64,000 bases of DNA from Luteolibacter sp. SL250 (GTDB taxonomy: Bacteria > Verrucomicrobiota > Verrucomicrobiia > Verrucomicrobiales > Akkermansiaceae). Below, in pieces: positions 8,113 to 15,588 of this stretch (position 1 is the first letter of the stretch; every line of letters starts with the position of its first letter). A model generated the notes under the pieces. That model was not told the DNA's origin, did no database searches, and saw nothing but the letters and a program-made list of their open reading frames with translations. Both the position numbers and the translations under genes were made by a program. Where the stretch lies: positions 1,364,001-1,428,000 of the forward strand of contig NZ_CP113054.1 of assembly GCF_026625605.1 (NCBI RefSeq), in the 5' to 3' direction.

Positions 8113-8990
8113 AAGTGTTCCGTATTTTTCAATTCCTGCTGATATACACCTCGGTTATCTCATCCGGTGTCTATTCGGCAACGATTTATCCTGAATCGGA
8201 AGATCCCAATGAGTTCTCCCGCCAAGTGGAAGAGTTTATAATCGCCCGATCAAGCTCCGGCGGACTAAGAGATGTTTACGACCGCACCAATGAAAATTTG
8301 CTGAAGGAAGATAAACGCGATTGGGAAGAGACCTTCGCGCGAATGATGAGAAAACCACAAGATTACGGAATCAATCGATCATTTTTGGCCTTTGAGGCGG
8401 CACGTTTCAGGGGCAAAGCAAAGGACGCTAGGATCGTCGCCGCCCTTCCACCACTGCTGAGTGCGTGCATTCAGGATGCGGAAGAAAGATATAGCCGCTA
8501 TGCAGCACAAGGTAAATCCGACTATCCGTTGATCCGTGCCGGGCTAGCAGGGTTCATACCCGGTGCCCTCGAATCTGGTTCACCTGAAATCCTCCAGTCT
8601 ATCCTTGATTTCATGATTTCACCAGCCGACCAGCGTATTAATCTAACGGAAAGCAAGTCGACGGACCACGTTGTTTCCGCGCTTCAGGAATACGGTAATC
8701 CAAATCACATCGAAGCGGCCTCAATACTTTCCGAAAAACTTCGCGAAAAAGGCAAGGCAGATATTGCCGATGACATCGTACGGTCCGTGGAACGCATCAA
8801 GAAGCACGCTGGAAGGAAACAAGCCACCTCAACCGGAAGAACCGGCGAATCATCCAATGACGCTTCCACTCCGGATGGCGAAGCAACGAAATCCGCCAGC
8901 GAAAAGCCCCTGTGGCCATGGATTGCCGCCGGGGGGGCGCTCATCGCCGCGCTGGTGGCGTATTTCAGGATGAAACGCGCCCGAACCTGA
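8109..8990 (+). CDS. Exported, C-terminally membrane-anchored partner protein (candidate immunity)
   Basis: A 293-residue protein. It has an N-terminal signal ('FRIFQFLLIYTSVISSGVYS'), a mostly helical region of ~190 residues ending in 'ADIADDIVRSVERIKKHAGRK', a Ser/Thr/Gly linker (~240-265), then a transmembrane anchor ('WPWIAAGGALIAALVAYF') and a basic 'RMKRART' end. This predicts a periplasmic helical domain held in the inner membrane. Its ATG overlaps the stop of the frameshift-corrected protease gene. A paralogue sits in the same relative place at 10305; the two share the tail but differ in the helical region. No known family was recognised. Pairing suggests a cognate inhibitor or processing partner of the adjacent protease. 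This gene is AT-richer than its surroundings. Confidence 0.65.
   Translation: MKVFRIFQFLLIYTSVISSGVYSATIYPESEDPNEFSRQVEEFIIARSSSGGLRDVYDRTNENLLKEDKRDWEETFARMMRKPQDYGINRSFLAFEAARFRGKAKDARIVAALPPLLSACIQDAEERYSRYAAQGKSDYPLIRAGLAGFIPGALESGSPEILQSILDFMISPADQRINLTESKSTDHVVSALQEYGNPNHIEAASILSEKLREKGKADIADDIVRSVERIKKHAGRKQATSTGRTGESSNDASTPDGEATKSASEKPLWPWIAAGGALIAALVAYFRMKRART
8851..8984 (+). repeat. Conserved 3' module tail, copy 1
   Basis: This DNA, encoding the linker and membrane anchor of the partner protein, aligns without gaps to 11041-11174 with scattered differences. The stretch through 'TATTTCAGGATGAAACG' is the most similar. It bounds the duplicated module on its 3' side. Confidence 0.8.
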
Positions 8991-8999
8991 TCCACTCTG

Positions 9000-10298
9000 G
9001 TGTTTCTTGATGGCCCGCGATTTCCCATCATCAATCCTTGCCGTGCGATCTGGCGCAACGCGCGGTGGCACACGCTGGAAGCGGCCACCGGAATGCAATC
9101 CTTGGCGGACCGGGTGCCGAAGAAGATTACCGCGTCCGGGCTGATCTGGATCGGTGATGAAGGGGCGACGTCCAACGCGCTGCTCATCCCGGTGGAGGTG
9201 GTGACTCCCGCTCTCAATCACAATGAGCTGGAAATCCATGAGGGCCAGTTGTTCGGCGCGGAGGAACTGAAGGTGGCGAAGATGGAGCGTTCACTAAGCG
9301 CGGAGGGTGTGCTGGACATCGACCTGGATCCCCACCGGTTCCATGTGAGGATCCCGTCGCGGCTGGGCGGGAAGGCGGTCATCGCGAAGATCAGGACGGT
9401 GAATCCGGAAGCGGCATACAACTCCGCGCCAAGAGAGGTGCTGCTGACGGCGAACTCCTCCCGGCAGGAATCGCTGTCGCAGCTTCTTGTCTCCGACGAA
9501 GTGGATGCGCTGGCGGGCGGTCCCCGCACGCACAAGGTGATGCTGGATGGAGATGTGGAGATCAATTCGATCAAGATCGGTGCGATGACCTATCCGTTCA
9601 GCATGAAGGTGCCGGTGAAGGTGAAAAAGCGTCTGGTCGGCACCATCATCATGGTCGGGAACACCGGCGAATATCTGGCGGACATCGAGGCGTTCAACAA
9701 GGTGGCGAAGGAACGCTACGCGCAGGTCGGTGTGGATTTCGACTTCAATATCGTGAGCATGGCGTTACCCTCCGCCATCCAGAATGAGAATAACATCGGA
9801 CTCTGGATTACCACTGGTAGTAACAACGGCCCTCATCCTGACGCCTCCGCTCTGGTGGACAAGGCGGTTGCCGACAACTTGAAGAAGGAAATCACGATGT
9901 TTGTTGTCAGGAATTTTGTAGGCCCAGAGAAAGGAAGAGCATATCCAAGAGCTCACCAGCCACTAGGCAAAGAAAAGCTCGCAAATTGCATATTTCTTTC
10001 AGGGGAAGATATGGTGAAAGTTCCAGATCCCGGTGGAAACCAGCCGAACCAAAGGGCGTGGTTTACCATCGCGCATGAAGCCGGGCATATATTGACCAAA
10101 GCAGGCCACTACGGACCGCCTAATCCGGGCTACGTAGGACATCCAGGATTGGCCAACTACGGTGGCGAAAGTCCGCCATTGGTGGGGCACAATTTGATGA
10201 AAGATGGAACTTTCAATCTCAATACCCTTTCTTCCTCCAAACGCCTGAAGCGCATGCAGGAGCAGATGTTCCTCCAATCGCTACTGGTCGATCCCTGA
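9000..10298 (+). CDS. 5'-truncated second zincin module (orphan cassette)
   Basis: A 432-residue frame from a GTG at 9000. The first ~14 residues match nothing in the upstream copy, there is no signal peptide, and the homology begins abruptly at 9041 with the 181 bp repeat. Beyond it the protein is recognisably related to the end of the large exported protein but clearly divergent ('FGAEELKVAKME', 'PHRFHVRIPSRLGGKAV'). It ends with its own zinc site H359-E-A-G-H363 and H370, followed by 'GHNLMKDGTF', a likely Met-turn. Unlike the first copy its 3' end is intact. Lacking an export signal, it probably is not secreted as it stands. It may be a silent reservoir that can recombine into the full-length gene, or simply a decaying duplicate. 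Confidence 0.6.
   Translation: MFLDGPRFPIINPCRAIWRNARWHTLEAATGMQSLADRVPKKITASGLIWIGDEGATSNALLIPVEVVTPALNHNELEIHEGQLFGAEELKVAKMERSLSAEGVLDIDLDPHRFHVRIPSRLGGKAVIAKIRTVNPEAAYNSAPREVLLTANSSRQESLSQLLVSDEVDALAGGPRTHKVMLDGDVEINSIKIGAMTYPFSMKVPVKVKKRLVGTIIMVGNTGEYLADIEAFNKVAKERYAQVGVDFDFNIVSMALPSAIQNENNIGLWITTGSNNGPHPDASALVDKAVADNLKKEITMFVVRNFVGPEKGRAYPRAHQPLGKEKLANCIFLSGEDMVKVPDPGGNQPNQRAWFTIAHEAGHILTKAGHYGPPNPGYVGHPGLANYGGESPPLVGHNLMKDGTFNLNTLSSSKRLKRMQEQMFLQSLLVDP
9041..9221 (+). repeat. 181 bp direct repeat, copy 2
   Basis: This copy lies 2170 bp downstream of 6871-7051 and differs at one base by eye. It opens the orphan zincin module; the 40 bp before it are not shared. Confidence 0.95.
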
Positions 10299-10304
10299 AC
10301 TTTT

Positions 10305-11180
10305 ATGAAAACGGCTATCCTCGTTTATTTATCAAGCTTGCTTGTGTGCCTTGGTCAGGAGCCGAAACTTCCGGAGCACGTCGAGTTCCCCGCATCCGGC
10401 GACCCCGTCAAGTTCCATCAAGAGGTCAAGGATTACATTATCTATTCATCGCAAGTTGGCCTGAATGTGGATCGGAACAGTTCGATCACCCGACGGAAGA
10501 TCGAAGAGGATTCCCGGGATTGGGAAGCTCCGCTGGCGGAAATCATCGGGGATCCACGCCAATATGAAATGGGGGCCACAGAGGTGGCATTGCTCGCCGC
10601 CACGATCAGAAAAGATCGAAACGATCCGAGGATCACCGCAGCAGCCATCCGGTTGCTGCAGGAGGCGGTCGGAATGTCCATTGAACGCATCGACCGGCAA
10701 GCGATCCCTCGGGTTATTTCAGGAAGCAAAAGTTGGGTCGGCACCTTGATTAGGGAGCTCGTCGATCTGGAGTCGCCGGAAACACTACAGGCCATCCTCA
10801 TATTCCTTCATTCCCCGGAAGTGGATCGGTTGGAGATACTGCAACAATATACGCCCAAATACATTCCACCCGCGCTCCAGAAATTCGGCGATCTCCGCAA
10901 TGCGGAGGAAGCTCTCAAGGTCGCCGCTAAGCTAGAATCCATCGGGCGTGTGGATGTCGCCACCGACATCAAGCGGGCCGCAGAGCGTATCCAGAAGGAG
11001 ACTGGACGGAAACAAGGCCCAACCGGCGCCGCCGCCGGATCATCCAAGAACACTTCCGCTCCGGATGGCGAAGCAAAGGATTCCGCCGACGGAACACCCC
11101 TCTGGCCATGGCTCGCCGCAGGGGGTGCGCTCATCGCCGCGCTGGCAGCGTATTTCAGGATGAAACGTGGGGTCGTCTGA
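10305..11180 (+). CDS. Membrane-anchored partner protein of the second zincin module
   Basis: A 291-residue paralogue of the 8109-8990 product with the same build: a signal peptide ('AILVYLSSLLVCLG'), a helical periplasmic region, a Gly/Ser/Ala linker, an anchor 'WPWLAAGGALIAALAAYF' and a basic tail. Short motifs are shared at the N-terminal side ('EDSRDWE' here, 'EDKRDWE' there), while the helical core differs strongly and the last ~75 residues are most alike. It starts 6 bp after the second protease frame and ends 20 bp before a convergent gene. The pairing of each protease with its own divergent partner is what one expects for effector-immunity pairs. No direct evidence for inhibition exists in the sequence. 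Confidence 0.65.
   Translation: MKTAILVYLSSLLVCLGQEPKLPEHVEFPASGDPVKFHQEVKDYIIYSSQVGLNVDRNSSITRRKIEEDSRDWEAPLAEIIGDPRQYEMGATEVALLAATIRKDRNDPRITAAAIRLLQEAVGMSIERIDRQAIPRVISGSKSWVGTLIRELVDLESPETLQAILIFLHSPEVDRLEILQQYTPKYIPPALQKFGDLRNAEEALKVAAKLESIGRVDVATDIKRAAERIQKETGRKQGPTGAAAGSSKNTSAPDGEAKDSADGTPLWPWLAAGGALIAALAAYFRMKRGVV
11041..11174 (+). repeat. Conserved 3' module tail, copy 2
   Basis: This matches 8851-8984 at a constant offset of 2190 bp. With the 181 bp repeat at the other end it frames the exchangeable part of the duplicated module. Confidence 0.8.
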
Positions 11181-11199
11181 TCCCGCTCCGGCGGTTCCA

Positions 11200-11874
11200 T
11201 CAATCCCCGAGGAACACGAACTCCTCCGCGATGCGGTTGAGGGAGCGGCGGGCGTCGGGCAGGGCTTCGGACAGGCTGCCGAGCAGGTGGCGCGGTGCGC
11301 TGGTGGGGGCCTCCGGATTGTCGGCGGCACCACGGAAGGCCTGACGGGCGAAGGATTCATAGAACGCCAGGTCCGGGGAGCCGCGGCGGTCGCAGCGGCC
11401 TTGCAGGAATCCCGGGTAGAGGCCCGTCAGGACCAGGAAGTGGTTCCCTGCGGCGACCTGCAGGTGGAACCGCATGCGGCCGTGGGCGGAGGAGATGATG
11501 GCGATGAAGTCGGCGGCGTGAGTGAAGCCGTGGGCGATGTCCTGGAGCGGATCGCCGGCATTCGTGCAGATGCGCTTCGCCAGCAGGCCGGCCACATAGT
11601 CCGCCACATCCGGATCCGTGAGGTTGGCGCCGAGGAAGGCGTGGCGGACGAGCACGTAGAAGTAGAACGAGGGGGAAACCTGGAGGGCGGAGGGGGAATC
11701 CAGCAGTCCGCGGAGGACTTCCTTCAGGTCGAGGATCTCGCGGAGGGCCTCCGGATCGTCCCAGAGTTTCGCGAGGAATGGCCTCTTTTCGCCGGGGGCG
11801 AGGATGGCCGTCATGAAGTCAAAATCGGAGCGGGTGAAGCGATCACGGCTCGATGGCATCCGGTGACCAATCAT
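11200..11874 (-). CDS. Conserved hypothetical protein
   Basis: About 224 residues from the ATG at 11874 (a TTG at 11883 would add three). It is a soluble, mainly helical protein without signal peptide or membrane helix. Recognisable but unassigned stretches are 'PSFYFYVLVRHAFLGANL', 'DIAHGFTHAADFIAIIS' and 'AAGNHFLVLTGLYPGFL'. The conserved-looking aromatic and His content hints at a cofactor-free scaffold or a haem-like pocket, but no function can be claimed. It is convergent with the zincin locus, 20 bp apart, and divergent from the RlpA-like gene. Confidence 0.6.
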   Translation of the reverse strand: MIGHRMPSSRDRFTRSDFDFMTAILAPGEKRPFLAKLWDDPEALREILDLKEVLRGLLDSPSALQVSPSFYFYVLVRHAFLGANLTDPDVADYVAGLLAKRICTNAGDPLQDIAHGFTHAADFIAIISSAHGRMRFHLQVAAGNHFLVLTGLYPGFLQGRCDRRGSPDLAFYESFARQAFRGAADNPEAPTSAPRHLLGSLSEALPDARRSLNRIAEEFVFLGD

Positions 11875-12063
11875 GTCAGCCAAGATAGCAATCGTGGGGC
11901 CAAAATGACGAGAAAATAGTTAAGGTATATGAATGAGTTCCGCTGAAACCCCTTATTTGGCGGGGTTTCATCCAAAAAGTGATGGGGCAATTTTTTCTTG
12001 TCCGGACGGTCGGGCTGGATTATTTGCCCCCGCCCCCCCCGACGGCGGGGCAACCAGAAAACA

Positions 12064-12510
12064 ATGACTATGAACCTGACCCGGAGTTTCAAATCCGTGG
12101 CCCTGGCAGTAGCCGGCGTCCTCCTGATTCCAAGCTGCGCATCAACCAGTGCGACCTCCAAGAACTCCAGCGCGGAAGCGCCGGAGAGCTGGAACGTGGC
12201 ATCCGTCCAGCGTGGCAAAGCCTCGTGGTATTCCATCCGTACGAACCGTGGCACCCGCACCGCGAGCGGCCAGCGTCTGACGGATCACGGAGCCACCGCG
12301 GCCCACAAGACCCTTCCGATGGGCACGAAGGTCCGCGTGACCAACGAAGCCAACGGCAAGTCCGAAGTAGTGACGATCAACGACCGCGGTCCCTATACCC
12401 GTGGACGTGTGATCGATGTGACGATCGGCGTCGCCGAGCGCATCGGTTTCAAGAAGCGCGGAGTGGTTCCTGTGAAAGTCGAAGTGCTTTCACGTCCTGA
12501 GAACCGCTGA
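12064..12510 (+). CDS. rlpA: RlpA-like septal ring lipoprotein (double-psi beta-barrel)
   Basis: A 148-residue lipoprotein. The ATG at 12064 puts a signal peptide directly before the lipobox 'LLIPSC' (Cys at ~24). Residues ~55-145 form a double-psi beta-barrel with the RlpA signature 'GKASWYS', 'TASGQRLTDHGATAAHKTLP', 'GTKVRVTNEANGKS' and 'VTINDRGPYTRGRVIDV'. RlpA proteins are lytic transglycosylases or septal factors acting on denuded glycan strands. There is no SPOR domain, which full-length proteobacterial RlpA usually has, so this is the short form common outside Proteobacteria. An intrinsic terminator follows. Confidence 0.85.
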   Translation: MTMNLTRSFKSVALAVAGVLLIPSCASTSATSKNSSAEAPESWNVASVQRGKASWYSIRTNRGTRTASGQRLTDHGATAAHKTLPMGTKVRVTNEANGKSEVVTINDRGPYTRGRVIDVTIGVAERIGFKKRGVVPVKVEVLSRPENR

Positions 12511-12530
12511 TCGGACAAACCTCAACCTGA

Positions 12531-12568
12531 ACGGAGCGCCGTGGACCATCCCGCGGCGCTCCGTTTTT
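12531..12568 (+). terminator. Intrinsic terminator after the RlpA-like gene
   Basis: A 14 bp GC-rich stem (12531-12544 with 12551-12564, one G-U pair) closes a six-base loop and runs into five T residues. It abuts the stop of the convergent DHPS gene. Confidence 0.9.
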
Positions 12569-13452
12569 CATTTGGAGGGAGCGGGGCCGTCGTGGATGGC
12601 GGCCAATGTCTTCACCGTCTGCCAGGCCGCGGGCACGTTGTGGACGCGGAAGATCTCCGCGCCGCGGAGCATCGAGGCGGTGATGCAGGCGACGGTGCCC
12701 GCGTCGCGGTCGGTCGGCTCCGGCAGGTCCAGCACCTCGCCGATGACGGTTTTCCGTGAAACGGGGACGAGCACGGGGCGGCCGAATTTCCGCAGCCCGG
12801 CCAGCTCCCGGTAGACGGTCAGGTTGTCGTCGCGCTGCTTCGCGAAGTCGATGCCGGGGTCGAGGATGATGGAGTCCGGGTGAAGCCCGGCGGCCTGCGC
12901 GAGTCCGAGTTTCTCCGTGAAGAAGCGGTTCAGTTCTCCGGCGATGTCCGGCCACTGCTGGGTGAGGTGGGGCACTTTCGGCTCGCCCACGCTGTGCATG
13001 ATGAGGAGGGACGCCCGGGCGGCGGCGCAGAGGCGGGCGTTCCGGTCATCCGGGAGGCCGCTCATGTCGTTCACCAGCTCGATGTGACCGAGGGGGAGGA
13101 TGGCTTCGATGACGTCCGGCCGCCAGGTGTTCACGGACAGGATGGGCGGGCTGATCTGCCCGGAATCCCGCGGGATGGCGGCGGCGAGGATGTCAGACCA
13201 GAGCCGGAGGAACCGCTGGAAGCGGCGGATCTCCTCCGCGGGGGGGATGGCGGCGCGGTTGGTGCGGGCACTTTCCGCACCGACGTCGATGATGTCGGCC
13301 CCGGCATGGATCTGCGAGATGGCGATTTGTGCCGCCTGCGGGAAGTCGAGGGTGCCGTCCCCGGAAAAGGAATCGTCGTTGATGTTGACGATGCCCATGA
13401 CGAGCGGGCGGCGCGGAAAAGTGATGGTGCGGGCGGGCAGGCGCCAGTTCAT
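12568..13452 (-). CDS. folP: Dihydropteroate synthase, divergent
   Basis: 294 residues with the TIM-barrel layout of DHPS, which joins p-aminobenzoate to dihydropterin pyrophosphate in folate synthesis. Family landmarks are present but altered: 'MGIVNINDDSFSGDG' for the usual MGIxNVTPDSFSDGG, 'DIIDVGAESARTN' for DIGGESTRPG, 'LSVNTWR' for the IDT motif, 'LVNDMSGL', 'LDPGIDFAKQRDDN', 'VSRKTVIG' and 'RVHNV'. The pyrophosphate- and pABA-loop residues differ, so the protein may be a divergent true DHPS or a paralogue with a different job. It stands alone on the minus strand, convergent with the RlpA-like gene. Confidence 0.75.
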   Translation of the reverse strand: MNWRLPARTITFPRRPLVMGIVNINDDSFSGDGTLDFPQAAQIAISQIHAGADIIDVGAESARTNRAAIPPAEEIRRFQRFLRLWSDILAAAIPRDSGQISPPILSVNTWRPDVIEAILPLGHIELVNDMSGLPDDRNARLCAAARASLLIMHSVGEPKVPHLTQQWPDIAGELNRFFTEKLGLAQAAGLHPDSIILDPGIDFAKQRDDNLTVYRELAGLRKFGRPVLVPVSRKTVIGEVLDLPEPTDRDAGTVACITASMLRGAEIFRVHNVPAAWQTVKTLAAIHDGPAPSK

Positions 13453-13587
13453 GGTGCGGAGGATGGACAGGCGGAACGGGCGCGTCGAAGGGAAAGTTTC
13501 ACCCGGCTGGAAAGAATGGGGGGCATGCCGCTCCGCGCTCCTGCGGGTTCTACTTGCGGGTGAACCCAGCGTGCCTAGTCTGCGGGC

Positions 13588-14673
13588 ATGTCATCGACTT
13601 TCGGAACGGTTTTCAGGATTCACACTTTCGGTGAATCCCATGGTGGGGGCGTGGGGGTGGTGATCGATGGTTGCCCTGCGAGGGTTCCGGTGGCGGTGGA
13701 GGACATCCAGAAGGAACTGGACCGGCGCAGGCCCGGGCAGTCGGAGATCGTGACGCCCCGGAAGGAGGCGGACGCGGCGGAGATTTTGTCGGGACTGCAC
13801 GATGGGGTGACCCTGGGGACGCCGATTTCCATCGTGGTGCGGAACACGGACCAACGGCCGGGTGCCTATGACGAAATGGCGGTGAAATACCGGCCCAGCC
13901 ACGCGGACTACACCTATGACGCGAAGTATGGCATCCGCGCCCCTTCCGGTGGCGGGCGTGCCTCCGCGCGGGAGACCATCGGCCGTGTGGCAGCCGCCGC
14001 CGTGGCGAAGCAGGTGCTCGACCAGCTCCATCCCGGCATCGAGGTGCTGGCATGGGTGAAGACCGTCCAGCATCTGGAGGCAAACGTGGACCCGGAGACC
14101 GTGACCGCGGAAACCATCGAGGGGAACATCGTGCGGACCGGGGATCCGGAAATGGTCCAGCCGATGATCGACCACATCAAGGAAGTGCGCGGGGAGGGGA
14201 ACTCCGTCGGCGGCATCGTGGAGTGCGTCATCCGTGGCGTGCCACCGGGGCTGGGCGAGCCCATTTTTGACAAGCTGGAGGCGGATCTCGCGAAGGCGAT
14301 GCTGTCGCTGCCGGCGACCAAGGGCTTCGAGATCGGCTCCGGTTTCTCCGGCACCCTGCTTACCGGCCGGGAGCACAACGACGCGTTCCGGAACATCGAC
14401 GGAAAGATCCGCACCACCACCAACCGCTCCGGCGGCGTGCAGGGAGGCATTTCCAACGGCGAAAACATCGTCTTCCGCGTGGCGTTCAAGCCGACCGCCA
14501 CCATCATGACCTCCCAGGAAACCGTCACCAGCGGAGGTGAGAACACGGAGCTTTCCGGAAAGGGCCGCCATGATGCCTGCGTCCTCCCTCGCGCCGTGCC
14601 CATCGTCGAGGCGATGGCCACCCTCGTGATCACGGACCATCTGCTGCGGCAGCGTGCGGGTGGCGCCAGGTAA
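13588..14673 (+). CDS. aroC: Chorismate synthase
   Basis: 361 residues, full family length. It catalyses the anti-1,4 elimination of phosphate from 5-enolpyruvylshikimate-3-phosphate to chorismate, using reduced FMN, the last common step to aromatic amino acids. Signatures are '[15 protein letters not shown]' (active-site His), '[14 protein letters not shown]', '[20 protein letters not shown]', '[25 protein letters not shown]' split across residues ~268-295, and '[18 protein letters not shown]'. There is no flavin reductase domain, so it depends on external reductant. It is followed by a membrane-protein gene 35 bp downstream. Confidence 0.98.
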   Translation: MSSTFGTVFRIHTFGESHGGGVGVVIDGCPARVPVAVEDIQKELDRRRPGQSEIVTPRKEADAAEILSGLHDGVTLGTPISIVVRNTDQRPGAYDEMAVKYRPSHADYTYDAKYGIRAPSGGGRASARETIGRVAAAAVAKQVLDQLHPGIEVLAWVKTVQHLEANVDPETVTAETIEGNIVRTGDPEMVQPMIDHIKEVRGEGNSVGGIVECVIRGVPPGLGEPIFDKLEADLAKAMLSLPATKGFEIGSGFSGTLLTGREHNDAFRNIDGKIRTTTNRSGGVQGGISNGENIVFRVAFKPTATIMTSQETVTSGGENTELSGKGRHDACVLPRAVPIVEAMATLVITDHLLRQRAGGAR

Positions 14674-14708
14674 CGACCCGTCCCTGGAGATCAGAAATTC
14701 CTCCTCCC

Positions 14709-15500
14709 ATGCCTCCGGAGTCCCTTCCCCAGATCAGCCTCGGCACCGCCGCGCTGGTCATCTTCCTGCTCTGCTTCGGCTTCGTCTTCCTGCGCGGCAT
14801 CGTGCGGATGCTGTTCGGCGTGGCGATCCTCGGCGGCAGCCTGTGGGTGGGCTTCCTGGTCTGGCAGAAGACGCCGGAGTGGACCATCTCCCTGATGGGC
14901 AAGCCGCTGGACTGGGTGTCCATCGCGCTGCCGGTGGTGGCCTTCGTCGGGACGTTCATTATCGCGCGGGTGGTGATCAATTTTTTCCTGAAGCCGTTCA
15001 AGCCCTCGGCGGATGGCGGCTCCCGGACTGCGGGCGGGATCCTGTTCCGGCTGATCCTCACCATCATCCCGACGGGATTCCTTTGGCTCATCGGCGCCAC
15101 GCTCGTCCATCACTTCGGCTCCATCGCGGAGATCGAGAAATCCACGGACAAGAAGACCAAGGCGGAGCCGGGGCTGCTCGACCGCTTCAGCGAGCTGAAG
15201 GAAGCCATCGCCGCCATCGTGCCGGCGGATTGGCTGCAGAAGCTCGATCCGCTCGCGGATCCCAGCCATCTTTCCCTGGCGAAGCTCATCGCCGCGCAGC
15301 CGGACTCCCGCCGCGCGCCGGTGATCGACCCGGAGACCGGAAAGCCGTATCCGCGCGCGATCATCGTGGATGAGCCGGAACTCGAGGATCTGGCCAGCGA
15401 CGGTCGCATCAGCACGCTCATCCGCCACCCGCTGTTCCAGAAGGCGCTGAATGACCCGAAGGTGCGGGAGGCGCTGCGTGCCCAGGCCGTCCGGAACTGA
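14709..15500 (+). CDS. Membrane protein, CvpA-like topology
   Basis: 263 residues. Three to four membrane helices occupy the N-terminal half (about residues 12-32, 35-52, 75-95 and 115-135), beginning 'TAALVIFLLCFGFVFLRGIVR'. The C-terminal half is cytoplasmic or periplasmic, helical, and ends with a 'LIRHPLFQKALNDPKVREAL' segment. Helix spacing and the early 'RGIVRMLFGVAILGGSLWVG' recall CvpA/colicin V production-type proteins, but the match is weak. It lies between aroC and gatB on the same strand and may be co-transcribed with aroC. Confidence 0.6.
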   Translation: MPPESLPQISLGTAALVIFLLCFGFVFLRGIVRMLFGVAILGGSLWVGFLVWQKTPEWTISLMGKPLDWVSIALPVVAFVGTFIIARVVINFFLKPFKPSADGGSRTAGGILFRLILTIIPTGFLWLIGATLVHHFGSIAEIEKSTDKKTKAEPGLLDRFSELKEAIAAIVPADWLQKLDPLADPSHLSLAKLIAAQPDSRRAPVIDPETGKPYPRAIIVDEPELEDLASDGRISTLIRHPLFQKALNDPKVREALRAQAVRN

Positions 15501-15588
15501 GCGGAAACGGCCCGTTTTTCCAAAATCACCAATTTCGATGTTCGATGTTGGACGTTCGGCGTCCGATGTTCAAATTCCGCCCCAGCAA

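Noticed and set aside
11941..11973. Hairpin GAAACCCC/GGGGTTTC upstream of the RlpA-like gene as a terminator
   Set aside because: Stem is clear but no T-tract follows on either strand, so intrinsic termination is not supported.
15501..15540. Weak hairpin AAACG-GCC-CGTTT after the CvpA-like gene as a terminator
   Set aside because: Stem of only five pairs; too weak to call.
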